Shown here: positions 9,069 to 18,284 of the stretch, one piece after another
How positions within the stretch are numbered: position 1 is the stretch's first letter
Layout: the number at the start of each line of letters is the position of its first letter
Assembly: GCF_026241335.1 (NCBI RefSeq)
Contig: NZ_JAPHAV010000001.1
Location: 1,298,005-1,362,004, forward strand
Direction: 5' to 3'
Source of the DNA: Ochrobactrum chromiisoli
GTDB taxonomy: Bacteria; Pseudomonadota; Alphaproteobacteria; Rhizobiales; Rhizobiaceae
Length of the DNA stretch: 64,000 nucleotides
Notes under the pieces: generated by a model
Told to the model about the DNA's origin: nothing
The model's database searches: none
Seen by the model: the letters and a program-made list of their open reading frames with translations, nothing else
Program-made: the position numbers and the translations under genes

Positions 9069-11831
9069 TTAGAAAAAGCCCTTTTTCTGCCACCAGCCAC
9101 CGCGCTTCGGCTTCTGTTCTTCAGCGTCGCTTGATGTAACAACGGGCTCTGAAACCTTCTGCGGTTCTGCAATGGTCGCCACTTCTGCCTCGGCAACAGT
9201 TTCCTTGACCGCAGTCTCTTCAACCTCCGGCTTTGCTGCCGTCTTGCGTGGACGACGCTTCGGTTTTTCCGTTTCAACGGCTTCCGCAGGCGCAGGCGCT
9301 TCTGCCGGAGTTTCCTCCTCAACAGCCTTCTTGCGCGAGCGTGTCTTGCGGACAGGCTTGGTTGCTTCATCTGCAACACCATCTTCAGAAGCAACTTCTT
9401 CAGACTTCGCAGTCTTGCGACTACGCGGCTTGCGGGCTGGCTTTGCGGGTTTTTCCGTATCTTCAACGCTGGCCGCTTCGGGCGCTTCTACCACATCAAC
9501 CGTAACGGCTTCTGCTGCAACAGCTTCGCTGGCAACGATGTTCGCCGGTTCTTCTTCAACCTTAGCCGGGATAACCGGTGTGTAGCCGACAAATTCCGGA
9601 TCAGGTATTTTTTTGACCTGAATATCGTCTTCACGACGGTTCTTGCGTCCACCACGGCGGCCACGACGACGCTTCTTGCGACGATCTTCTTCGCTCTGTG
9701 AAGCGCTTTGCTGAGTGCCCGTGTTCTCTTCATCATCTTCGTCAGATGCGTCAGAGTCCGTTTCAGCCTGTCCGTTCTGCTCACCATTTTCGCGATCACG
9801 ACCACCGCGACGGCGGCGGCGACGGCGACGTTTGCGATCACCTTCTTCGCTGTTTTCTTCGCGCGGCTGCGCTTCGGTCTTGATTTCTTCTTCACCGTCA
9901 TCCTCATCAAGCGGGATGTCGGGGTCGTTGAGATCATCTTCGTAGACAATTGGCTGCGCAGGCTGGATTGTCACTGGACGCGTCGATGGCGCACCCTTGT
10001 CGATGACAAAATGCTGATGACCAACGCTGTCGTCTGCATCAATGCTGATTTCGGCACCGAAGCGGCCTTCAAGTTCAGCCAACAATTCGCGCTTATGGTT
10101 CAGCACATAAAGTGCTGATGCAACCGGGGTGCGGACAGTGATGTCATAGCCCGAGTGACGCAGAAGATAGTCCTCAATGCCACGAATAATATGCAGCGCC
10201 ATCGACGAGTCGGAGCGAACATGTCCCGTGCCACCACAATGCTGGCAAACCTGCATCGTGCTTTCCAGAACCGATGCGCGGATGCGCTGGCGCGACATTT
10301 CCAGAAGGCCGAAATGTGAAATGCGACCGACCTGAATGCGCGCGCGGTCGTCTTTCAGGCAGTCCTTCATCTTCTTTTCGACAGCACGGTTATTGCGCTT
10401 TTCTTCCATGTCGATGAAGTCAACAACGATCAGACCGGCAAGGTCGCGCAGACGCAGCTGGCGCGCAACTTCTTCGGCTGCTTCCAGATTTGTCTGGAGG
10501 GCAGTGTCTTCAATCGAATGTTCGCGGGTCGAGCGCCCCGAGTTTACGTCGATCGCAACAAGCGCTTCGGTCTGATTGATGATGAGGTAGCCGCCTGATT
10601 TCAGCGTCACTTGTGGCAGAAGCATCCGATCAAGCTGTGCTTCCAGACCATAACGTGTGAAAACGGGAACCTGTTCGCGATAAGGCTGAACAACTTTTGC
10701 GTGGCTTGGCATAAGCATCCGCATGAAGTCTTTCGCTTCACGATAGCCGGTTTCACCTGCAACGAGGATCTCTGTGATGTCTTTGTTATAAAGGTCACGG
10801 ATCGAGCGCTTGATCAGACTGCCTTCTTCATAGACGAGGGAAGGTGCCGTCGATTGGAGGGTGAGCGTGCGGACATTTTCCCACATGCGCATCAGATATT
10901 CATAATCGCGCTTCACTTCCGCCTTGGTGCGGTTTGCACCCGCGGTACGCAAAATCACACCCATGCCCTGCGGCACTTCGAGGTCTTTGACGATTTCCTT
11001 AAGGCGCTTGCGGTCCTGCGGATTGGTGATCTTGCGCGAAATACCGCCGCCACGCGCGGTGTTCGGCATCAGAACTGAATAACGACCGGCCAGTGAAAGA
11101 TAAGTCGTGAGAGCTGCGCCTTTATTGCCGCGCTCTTCTTTGACCACCTGAACCAGAATGATCTGGCGACGCTTGATCACTTCCTGAATGTTATATTGAC
11201 GGCGATTGGTGCGACCATGCGATGGAAGTTCTTCCATTGCATCTTCGGACCCAACCGATTCAACCATGTCTTCTTCATTTTCGACATCGTTGTCGTCATC
11301 ATCGTCGGCATCAATGGCTTCGGAAATGACATTGCCGTTCTGCTTCATCAGGGCGATGGCAGGTGTTCCGGGAACATAATTTGCAAAGGCCGGCCCGACG
11401 GGCTCTGCCGCAGGCAGACCGTTATTGGCGTTGCTGGAATACGAATCACCATTCTGATCATCGCGACGTCCGCGACGGCGATGACGACGCGAGCGATCAT
11501 TGGCTTTCGCCTTTGGCTCGTCTTCGTCTTCTTCTGCACGCGCGGCTTTTGCTTCCGCTTCCAGCAGTGCCAGACGATCAGCAACCGGAATCTGATAATA
11601 ATCAGGATGGATTTCAGAAAATGCCAGGAAGCCATGGCGATTGCCGCCATATTCCACGAATGCAGCCTGAAGCGAGGGTTCGACGCGGGTAACGCGCGCG
11701 AGGTAGATATTCCCTTTTAACTGCTTCTTATGCTCCGACTCAAAGTCGAATTCTTCAATTTTGTTGCCACGCGTTACGATAACGCGCGTCTCCTCCGGGT
11801 GGGAGGCATCTATAAGCATTTTGTTGGACAT
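9069..11831 (-). CDS. rne: Ribonuclease E
   Basis: A 920-residue RNase E, the endonuclease core of the degradosome that processes rRNA and tRNA and starts mRNA decay. The S1 domain begins near residue 38 (KGNIYLARVTRVEPSLQAAF) but is split by an acidic/basic insertion (about residues 95-215). The catalytic DNase I-like region has the metal-binding Asp residues in ALVAIDVNSGRST and LIVVDFIDMEEKRNN, and the Zn-link is CQHCGGTG. The C-terminal third is low-complexity, alternating acidic with Arg/Lys/Pro/Ala-rich tracts, as expected for the disordered scaffold that binds partners and RNA. The very end, RGGWWQKKGFF, is conserved in related proteins. It has a long structured leader. Confidence 0.96.
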   Translation of the reverse strand: MSNKMLIDASHPEETRVIVTRGNKIEEFDFESEHKKQLKGNIYLARVTRVEPSLQAAFVEYGGNRHGFLAFSEIHPDYYQIPVADRLALLEAEAKAARAEEDEDEPKAKANDRSRRHRRRGRRDDQNGDSYSSNANNGLPAAEPVGPAFANYVPGTPAIALMKQNGNVISEAIDADDDDDNDVENEEDMVESVGSEDAMEELPSHGRTNRRQYNIQEVIKRRQIILVQVVKEERGNKGAALTTYLSLAGRYSVLMPNTARGGGISRKITNPQDRKRLKEIVKDLEVPQGMGVILRTAGANRTKAEVKRDYEYLMRMWENVRTLTLQSTAPSLVYEEGSLIKRSIRDLYNKDITEILVAGETGYREAKDFMRMLMPSHAKVVQPYREQVPVFTRYGLEAQLDRMLLPQVTLKSGGYLIINQTEALVAIDVNSGRSTREHSIEDTALQTNLEAAEEVARQLRLRDLAGLIVVDFIDMEEKRNNRAVEKKMKDCLKDDRARIQVGRISHFGLLEMSRQRIRASVLESTMQVCQHCGGTGHVRSDSSMALHIIRGIEDYLLRHSGYDITVRTPVASALYVLNHKRELLAELEGRFGAEISIDADDSVGHQHFVIDKGAPSTRPVTIQPAQPIVYEDDLNDPDIPLDEDDGEEEIKTEAQPREENSEEGDRKRRRRRRRRGGRDRENGEQNGQAETDSDASDEDDEENTGTQQSASQSEEDRRKKRRRGRRGGRKNRREDDIQVKKIPDPEFVGYTPVIPAKVEEEPANIVASEAVAAEAVTVDVVEAPEAASVEDTEKPAKPARKPRSRKTAKSEEVASEDGVADEATKPVRKTRSRKKAVEEETPAEAPAPAEAVETEKPKRRPRKTAAKPEVEETAVKETVAEAEVATIAEPQKVSEPVVTSSDAEEQKPKRGGWWQKKGFF

Positions 11832-12060
11832 TAGTGTCTTTCCTGCCGGCGCGAAGACGCAAGCCGCGTGCGCCGGACGAAACCCTGAAGGCTGTCGTCC
11901 TGGCTGGGCTGTATCTGCCGGATGATATTGGGTTCGTCGGAATAAAAGCTGCTGTTGCTGCGCGCGATGGCCTCGTGGCGATCACGGTCTTCAGGCTTGC
12001 AATGGTCAGTCTTGCTTGACCCATAGCTGTTCCGAACGAAACGACCTCATATATGACCCG
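11832..12060 (-). promoter_or_regulatory. Long structured 5' leader of rne
   Basis: Upstream of the rne start is a long non-coding region. Directly before the ribosome site (AGGAAAG) the minus strand folds into a hairpin with arms CCGGCGC and GCGCCGG. Further upstream a possible -10 (CATATAT) lies near 12050. RNase E genes in enteric bacteria are autoregulated by RNase E cleavage of a long leader; a similar role here is inference only. The leader's 5' end is not determined. Confidence 0.45.
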
Positions 12061-12500
12061 AAAAAGCCGGGCCGACCTCTTTGCTCTTCTGGAGCACTGG
12101 CGACAGCGCGTACCCATGCGCAGTCGGCCGATTAAAAAACGGAGATGGCAGGGGAGCCGTATTCCGTTGAATTCTGTGCGGGTTAATGGGTGGCGAACTT
12201 ATTACACCACTGTTTTCGCTGACTTTCCTCGCGCTCCGTTTTGAAAACCGGCAAACGAATCTGGCAGCGATGCCATAACCTAACTTTAGCTTTTATGGCC
12301 TCGTTTGAACGATGACAAGTACGAATATCAGTTGACAGCCTCATCGCAATTTTGACGAAAGGTAGTTATAGAGCTGAAATTCGTTGATTGAGTCCCCGAA
12401 ATGCGGGTTGAAAAGCCTTCATTAACCACAATTTTGTAGGGGTAGATTTGGAAGGCTTCGGGCTCAAAATCATTCCATAAAGTTTGGATAGCGATTACGG
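12061..12500. other. Intergenic region between divergent rne and amiC
   Basis: About 440 bases with no convincing gene; small open frames here lack coding character. It must hold the amiC promoter(s) and perhaps that of rne. An inverted repeat of eight bases (AAGCCTTC at 12413-12420 and GAAGGCTT at 12451-12458) flanks a 30-base loop about 40 bases before amiC. Good promoter hexamers could not be assigned; a TTGACA near 12330 lacks a clear -10 partner. Confidence 0.4.
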
Positions 12501-13763
12501 ATGCAATGTCTGAACCAAAATTTTGATGATCAAAAAAAGTCGGCCATACGAATTGCTTTCGTGGCTTTCTCGATCATTTGTGCGGTCTTTTTTCAAATGG
12601 CCACAGCGAAAGCGGCGCCGGATGCACCGCTGATGGCGCTGACCTATCGCATGGCGGGCGATGATTTGCGCATGCGGATTGTGATTAATTTTGATCGCCA
12701 GCCGAAATTTTCCACATTGTTGCTCGCCAATCCGCATCGTTTGGTTTTTGATTTGCCGGAAACACGTTTCGGTTTTGATGACAAAAGCCTTGAGGCGAGG
12801 GGAATTGTTTCACGCGTGCGTTATGGTCTGGTCAGTGAAAACCGGTCCCGGCTCATTCTGACATTGCGCGGTCCTTTCAACGTCGAAAATGTTCAGGTTC
12901 TCCCGAATGAGACGACGCCCGGCTATCGTCTGGTTGCTGATATTGTTGCATCGTCGGATCGTGAATTCGCGGAAAAACTTGCGGCCCAGTATGACGTCAC
13001 CGGTTCCACGGAACGTAAGCACGCCGCCAGTGCCACGGCACTTCCCCTCAGAAGTGATAGCAAGCGCCCGTTTGTTGTGATGATTGATCCCGGTCATGGG
13101 GGCATCGACAGCGGCGCTGAAAGCCTCAGTGGTATCAAGGAAAAAGATCTGACACTCGCTTTTGCGAAAGAATTACGGGACCGACTGGCCAAAGAGAAGA
13201 ACATCAAAGCTTTGATGACGCGAGATGACGACAGGTTTCTGCGTCTTTCTGAACGTGTGCGTCTGGCGCGCCAGCATGATGCGGATCTTTTCATTTCGAT
13301 CCATGCGGATACGATCAATCAGGGCGATATTCGCGGCGCAACGGTCTATACGATCTCCGATAAGGCGTCGGATTTCGTTGCGCGTGCCATGGCCGAGCGA
13401 GAAAACAAATCCGATAGCATCGGAGGTGCTACTCCTGAAGCGCAACCTGAAGTGGCCGATATCCTGCTTGATCTGACGCGGCGCGAAACGCATACATTTT
13501 CGCTCAGTTTTGCCGAGAAAGTCATTGGTGCGCTGCAAGGCGAGGTCAACCTTATCAACAATCCGCATCGTTTTGCAGGCTTTCAGGTTCTGCGGGCGCC
13601 GGATGTGCCGTCTGTTCTGATTGAAATTGGCTATTTGTCGAATGCAGAAGACGAAAAACTGATCAGCAATCCTGAATGGCGTCGGAAGCTTGCGGACCGC
13701 ATTGCGGTGGCTATCAGAGCATTTGAAATTCAAAAACGTCCTGATATTTTGTCAAAAGGCTGA
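12501..13763 (+). CDS. amiC: N-acetylmuramoyl-L-alanine amidase
   Basis: A 420-residue periplasmic amidase that cleaves peptide stems from peptidoglycan during septum splitting. After a signal peptide (IRIAFVAFSIICAVFFQMATAKA) comes an AMIN domain (about residues 45-145; RIVINFDRQPKFSTLLL, RLVFDLPE) that targets the septum. The amidase_3 catalytic domain (from about residue 190) has zinc ligands in VMIDPGHGGIDSGA, a conserved Glu in KEKDLTLAFAKEL, ADLFISIHAD, and a catalytic Glu in SVLIEIGYLSNAEDEKL. No strong ribosome site is visible before the ATG. It heads the amiC-mrcA-prfB block that is conserved next to rne in Rhizobiales. Confidence 0.93.
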   Translation: MQCLNQNFDDQKKSAIRIAFVAFSIICAVFFQMATAKAAPDAPLMALTYRMAGDDLRMRIVINFDRQPKFSTLLLANPHRLVFDLPETRFGFDDKSLEARGIVSRVRYGLVSENRSRLILTLRGPFNVENVQVLPNETTPGYRLVADIVASSDREFAEKLAAQYDVTGSTERKHAASATALPLRSDSKRPFVVMIDPGHGGIDSGAESLSGIKEKDLTLAFAKELRDRLAKEKNIKALMTRDDDRFLRLSERVRLARQHDADLFISIHADTINQGDIRGATVYTISDKASDFVARAMAERENKSDSIGGATPEAQPEVADILLDLTRRETHTFSLSFAEKVIGALQGEVNLINNPHRFAGFQVLRAPDVPSVLIEIGYLSNAEDEKLISNPEWRRKLADRIAVAIRAFEIQKRPDILSKG

Positions 13764-13954
13764 AATAGTGTAGTTTTCAGTAGGATTTAATATCTGGCGT
13801 TGCTTATAAGATGCATGGTTGCAACAGCTTTACGTATTTTTGTCACCCTTTTCGTATTGTGGGGGTTTAATTGGTAAAAACTTGGAAACGATCTTGCCTT
13901 TGACGCATTTGGTGGTCACTAACCCATCTGTTGGTTGAAGCGTTTTTGATCGGC

Positions 13955-13984
13955 GGGCAGCATTAAAGATGCTCCCTTGTTTTT
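13955..13984 (+). terminator. Hairpin plus T-run between amiC and mrcA
   Basis: GGG-c-AGCAT, a TAAAG loop, ATGCT-CCC, followed by TTGTTTTT. It lies 30 bases upstream of the mrcA start, so it could end amiC transcription or attenuate read-through into mrcA. Confidence 0.6.
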
Positions 13985-14015
13985 ACTGATAATCTGAAGG
14001 CGGGATTCCGGATAA

Positions 14016-16481
14016 ATGGTAAGGCTTATCGGATATTTCTTTGGAATTGGAACGGTTCTGGCTCTGATTGTTGCCGGAGGCGTTGCAGTTTATATTGGAA
14101 GTCTCACCAAGGATTTGCCTGATTACGAGGTGCTCGCAAAATACGAGCCGCCAGTAATGACACGCGTCCATGCATCGGACGGTAGCCTTATGGCCGAATA
14201 TGCGCGCGAGCGCCGCATGTATCTGCCTATTCAGGCTATTCCGAACCGCGTCAAGGCTGCTTTTATCTCAGCTGAAGACAAAACCTTCTATGAGCATCAT
14301 GGTCTCGATTTTGGTGGTCTTACCCGTGCGGTTCTCACCAACTTGAAGAATATAGGTTCTGGTCGCCGCCCGGTCGGTGCTTCGACCATTACGCAGCAGG
14401 TCGCAAAGAACTTCCTTCTTTCGTCAAATCAGACCTATGACCGCAAGATCAAGGAAGCCATTCTTGCGATGCGCATTGAGCAGGCCTATTCCAAGGACCG
14501 CATTCTTGAGCTTTACCTTAATGAAATTTTCTTCGGTCTTGGCTCCTATGGTATCGCCAGTGCAGCTCTGACCTATTTCGATAAGTCCGTTGGCGAGTTG
14601 AGCATTGCCGATGCCGCTTATCTGGCAGCCCTTCCTAAAGGTCCGAACAATTACCATCCGTTCCGTTACCCTGAACGCGCGATTGAACGCCGCAACTGGG
14701 TGATCGACCGTATGGCTGAAAACGGCTACATCACCACCCAGGAAGCTGAGGAAGCCAAAAAAGAACCGCTTGGCGTGAAGACCCGCACAGCAACCCATTA
14801 CCTGTTTGCGTCTGAATATTTCAGTGAAGAGGTGCGCCGCCAGATCATTCAGAAATATGGCGTTGATGCACTTTATGAAGGCGGACTGTCTGTCCGGACG
14901 ACGCTCAATCCTACCTTACAGGTCGAAGCCCGGAAGTCGCTTCAGTCAGCATTGCTTCGCTATGATGAAGCGCGTGGATGGCGCGGTCCCGTGAAACATG
15001 TCGAAATCGGCAGTGATTGGGCCACAGCCTTCGGTGATATGCAGTCCTATGAAGATGTGCCCGAATGGCAGCTTGCTGTTGTGCTCAATGTTTCTGCGGC
15101 CGGTGCCGATATTGGTCTTCAGCCTGCCGTTGAAGGTTCAGGCTCGCGCAGCAAGGAACGCAAACGCGCATTTATTTCAGCCGATGACATGAAATGGGCA
15201 ATGCGTGTTACCAACATTGATGGCAAGCGCGGAAGTGCAAAATCGCCAGAAGGCGTGTTGAAAGCTGGCGACATTATTTATGTGTCGAAAGTCGGTGAGG
15301 GCGATTCCCGTTTCCGTTTGCAGCAGCCTCCGAAGCTGCAAGGGGCATTGGTTGCAATGGACCCGCATACGGGCCGTGTTCTGGCGATGGTGGGCGGATT
15401 TTCCTACGGTCAGTCTGAATTCAACCGTGCCACGCAGGCCTATCGCCAGCCTGGTTCGTCCTTTAAGCCATTCGTTTATGCAGCAGCCCTTGATAATGGC
15501 TACACACCGGCTTCCGTTGTTCTCGACGGTCCGCTGGAGGTCAATCAGGGTGGCTCACTTGGCGTATGGGCTCCCAAAAACTATTCCGGCAAGTTCTCCG
15601 GTCCCTCGACGCTTCGTTATGGTATCGAACAGTCGCGTAACGTCATGACCGTGCGCCTTGCACAGGACATGGGCATGAAGACGGTAGCCGAATATGCGGA
15701 GCGCTTCGGTATTTACGACAAGATGCTGCCCGTCCTTTCTATGGCGCTTGGTGCCGGTGAAACGACAGTTCTGCGCATGGTTACAGCTTATTCTGTCATC
15801 GCCAATGGCGGAAAAAGCATCACGCCGTCAATGATCGACCGCATTCAGGATCGCTACGGCAAGACGGTGTTCAAACATGATGCGCGCAAGTGCGAAGGTT
15901 GTAATGCTCAACAATGGTCTAATCAGGACGAGCCGACATTGATCGATGATCGCGATCAGGTGCTTGATCCGATGACCGCCTATCAGATTACATCGATGAT
16001 GGAAGGTGTTGTGCAGCGCGGTACGGCCCAGATTCTTAAGAGCCTTGACCGTCCGCTCGCCGGTAAGACTGGCACGACCAATGACGAAAAAGATGCATGG
16101 TTTGTTGGCTTTACGCCTGATCTCGTTGTCGGTGTATTCATGGGATACGACACACCAACGCCGCTTGGCCGGGGTGGTACCGGTGGTGGTTTGGCTGCTC
16201 CTGTGTTCAAGGATTTCATGACGCAGGCTCTGGCTGGCACGCCGAAAGTGGATTTCCGTGTACCGGAAGGCATGACGCTGATTGCTATCAATCGGAAGAC
16301 TGGTATGCGTACAAATCAGGGCGATCCGAATCTGATCATGGAAGCATTCAAGCCGGGTACCGGTCCTTCTGATACCTATTCCGTGATCGGCATGGACCAG
16401 TATCGTGAAGGCTCGCCAGTTCAGCCGCAGTCACCGCAGGCAACCCGCGCCATCAATTCTGGATCGGGCGGACTTTACTGA
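14016..16481 (+). CDS. mrcA: Penicillin-binding protein 1A, bifunctional transglycosylase/transpeptidase
   Basis: An 821-residue class A PBP that polymerises and crosslinks peptidoglycan at the inner membrane. Residues about 5-27 form the single membrane anchor (YFFGIGTVLALIVAGGVAVYIG). The GT51 glycosyltransferase domain shows EDKTFYEHHGLDFGGL with the catalytic Glu, GASTITQQVAKNFLL and KIKEAILAMRIEQAYSK. An OB-like insert lies near residues 320-430. The transpeptidase domain carries the nucleophile in PGSSFKPF (SxxK), the SRN-type triad in IEQSRNVMT, and KTGTT near residue 690. A cysteine pair (ARKCEGCNAQ) sits in the transpeptidase region, as in rhizobial homologues as far as I recall. The name ponA is also used. 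Confidence 0.96.
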   Translation: MVRLIGYFFGIGTVLALIVAGGVAVYIGSLTKDLPDYEVLAKYEPPVMTRVHASDGSLMAEYARERRMYLPIQAIPNRVKAAFISAEDKTFYEHHGLDFGGLTRAVLTNLKNIGSGRRPVGASTITQQVAKNFLLSSNQTYDRKIKEAILAMRIEQAYSKDRILELYLNEIFFGLGSYGIASAALTYFDKSVGELSIADAAYLAALPKGPNNYHPFRYPERAIERRNWVIDRMAENGYITTQEAEEAKKEPLGVKTRTATHYLFASEYFSEEVRRQIIQKYGVDALYEGGLSVRTTLNPTLQVEARKSLQSALLRYDEARGWRGPVKHVEIGSDWATAFGDMQSYEDVPEWQLAVVLNVSAAGADIGLQPAVEGSGSRSKERKRAFISADDMKWAMRVTNIDGKRGSAKSPEGVLKAGDIIYVSKVGEGDSRFRLQQPPKLQGALVAMDPHTGRVLAMVGGFSYGQSEFNRATQAYRQPGSSFKPFVYAAALDNGYTPASVVLDGPLEVNQGGSLGVWAPKNYSGKFSGPSTLRYGIEQSRNVMTVRLAQDMGMKTVAEYAERFGIYDKMLPVLSMALGAGETTVLRMVTAYSVIANGGKSITPSMIDRIQDRYGKTVFKHDARKCEGCNAQQWSNQDEPTLIDDRDQVLDPMTAYQITSMMEGVVQRGTAQILKSLDRPLAGKTGTTNDEKDAWFVGFTPDLVVGVFMGYDTPTPLGRGGTGGGLAAPVFKDFMTQALAGTPKVDFRVPEGMTLIAINRKTGMRTNQGDPNLIMEAFKPGTGPSDTYSVIGMDQYREGSPVQPQSPQATRAINSGSGGLY

Positions 16482-16628
16482 CCTCTGCCCCTTTACACTG
16501 TGCCGCGTGCTAATTATGGTCCGCGGCGCCTGAACAGCTTTGCATGTTCAGTTCAGGGTGTGAGACTGGCTCTTTAAGAGTTTTGTTTTCTCCACAAATT
16601 GCAGAATAATTGAAGGAACGATTTGCCC

Positions 16629-17757
16629 ATGCGCGCGGAAATCGAGACGCTGGTTGACGAAATCCAGCAGGCGATAAGCCTGCTGAGGAGGCATCTTTGA
16701 CTGGGATCAGGCAATCAAACGTCTGGGCTATCTGAATCAGAGAGCTGAAGATCCAACGCTTTGGAATGATGCACAGGAAGCCCAGAAGTTGATGCGTGAG
16801 CGCCAGCAGCTGGAAGATAGCATCAATGGCATTAATGGTCTCAGGCAGACCCTGAACGACAGCATTGAACTCATCGCCATGGGCGAAGAAGAAGATGACA
16901 AGTCGATCATCACGGATGCCGAAAATACGATTCGTGAACTGAAACAGGAGGTCGATCGCCGCCAGATCGATATGCTGCTTTCGGGCGAAGCCGATGCAAA
17001 TGATACCTATCTTGAAGTGCATGCCGGTGCAGGCGGTACGGAAAGTCAGGATTGGGCGTCGATGCTTTTGCGCATGTATACCCGCTGGGCTGAACGCAGC
17101 GGACGCAAAGTCGAGGTAATGGAAGTTCATTACGGCGAAGAAGCTGGCATTAAGTCTGCGACGATTCTTATCAAGGGCCATAATTCCTATGGCATGGCGA
17201 AGACGGAATCGGGTGTTCATCGTCTGGTTCGCATTTCGCCTTACGATTCGAATGCGCGTCGCCATACGTCATTTGCGAGTATCTGGGTCTATCCGGTCAT
17301 CGATGACAATATCGATGTTCAGGTGACGGAAGCCGATGTTCGCATTGATACGTATCGCGCGTCGGGTGCGGGTGGTCAGCACGTCAACACAACAGATTCG
17401 GCTGTGCGTATTACGCATATTGCGTCGGGTATCGTTGTGCAGTGTCAGGCCGAGCGTTCACAGCATAAGAACCGTGAAAAAGCCTGGTCGATGCTGCGCG
17501 CGCGTCTTTACGAGGAAGAGCTGAAGAAGCGTGAAGAAGCCGCAGATGCTGCCAATTCCAGCAAAACGGATATTGGTTGGGGCCATCAGATTCGGTCTTA
17601 TGTGTTGCAGCCCTATCAGCTCGTCAAGGATCTGCGCACCGGCGTTGAAAGCACCAATCCACAGGAAGTGCTGGATGGTGCCGTCACACCATTTATGGAA
17701 GCAGCCCTTGCGCATCGCATCAATGGCGGTGCTGAACTCATCGAGGACATTGATTGA
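16629..17757 (+). CDS. prfB: Peptide chain release factor 2 (programmed +1 frameshift)
   Basis: RF2 terminates translation at UGA and UAA. The first 23 codons from ATG 16629 (MRAEIETLVDEIQQAISLLR...) end at an in-frame TGA at 16698-16700; shifting +1 at CTT-TGA-C restores the frame (DWDQAIKRLGYL...) to the stop at 17757, giving about 375 residues. The hydrolysis motif is GAGGQHVN in YRASGAGGQHVNTTDSAV. The anticodon-like tripeptide position reads SPY (ISPYDSNARRHTSF) rather than the SPF of E. coli RF2. A naive gene call would start at 16789 and lose the N-terminus. It lies downstream of mrcA and is followed by a strong terminator. Confidence 0.95.
16686..16701 (+). promoter_or_regulatory. prfB programmed +1 frameshift site
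   Basis: AGGAGG (16686-16691), three bases (CAT), then CTT TGA C (16695-16701). An internal Shine-Dalgarno at this exact spacing, a slippery CTT and a weak-context TGA are the classic autoregulatory elements: low RF2 slows termination at UGA and favours the shift that makes RF2. Confidence 0.95.
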
Positions 17758-17776
17758 GTTTGGTCGGATAAAATTT

Positions 17777-17804
17777 AAAAAACCGGCCTTGTGCCGGTTT
17801 TTTT
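17777..17804. terminator. Bidirectional terminator after prfB
   Basis: AAAAAACCGGC, loop CTTGT, GCCGGTTTTTT. It lies between convergent prfB and the small membrane protein gene, with T-runs in both directions. Confidence 0.9.
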
Positions 17805-17811
17805 GTGTCTT

Positions 17812-18204
17812 TCAGGAATTCTTGGACCCAGCGCGTGGCTTATATGCGCGGGGCCCCGTGATAATAGGATCAATCGTTTTAATCATAAGCGCGTCTTCAG
17901 GTGTGAAAAGTTCGGGCCGGGTGGAGACGCCAGGAGGTGCCTCTGAAGGCATTTCGGGCAATGGCTGCATCGTGGTCGGCCTCTTCAAGATCGCTGCAAC
18001 CTTGCTATTTGGTTTATCAAGGCCTTGTTCATTGTCAGGAGCCTTTTCAAATCCGCTATAGATGCTTGCTCCAATGCCCGCACACACAACCATAAAGCCA
18101 AGCAATGCTATATGCGCTCTTTTTATGGAAACAGACGGCGCGATAGGATCACTGTGACCTTTCTCGCGCTTTGCTTTCTCTGTCTTGTTCCACTTTTGCG
18201 CCAT
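17812..18204 (-). CDS. Hypothetical single-span membrane protein
   Basis: A 130-residue protein I cannot name. The N-terminus is lysine-rich (residues 1-28), followed by one transmembrane helix (about 31-50, IALLGFMVVCAGIGASIYSGF). The remaining 80 residues are Pro-rich (TTMQPLPEMPSEAPPGVS) and probably lie in the periplasm by the positive-inside rule. It lies 80 bases downstream of bcp on the same strand and may share its transcript. Its codon use resembles neighbouring genes and it ends close to a terminator, which supports it being real. No function can be proposed. Confidence 0.65.
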   Translation of the reverse strand: MAQKWNKTEKAKREKGHSDPIAPSVSIKRAHIALLGFMVVCAGIGASIYSGFEKAPDNEQGLDKPNSKVAAILKRPTTMQPLPEMPSEAPPGVSTRPELFTPEDALMIKTIDPIITGPRAYKPRAGSKNS

Positions 18205-18284
18205 GCCTGCTGTCTTCGCATCCTCAATTGTTGATTCGACTTCACGCTATCATGGTAAACGAACCTTATGCGAGGCTTTCACAC

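Noticed and set aside
12053..12244. Small plus-strand open frame in the rne-amiC gap
   Set aside because: No ribosome site, Arg/Trp-rich composition and no homology that I recognise; it overlaps the rne leader region.
16698..16700. In-frame TGA in prfB as evidence for a pseudogene
   Set aside because: Context is the canonical programmed +1 frameshift site and the shifted frame is fully conserved.
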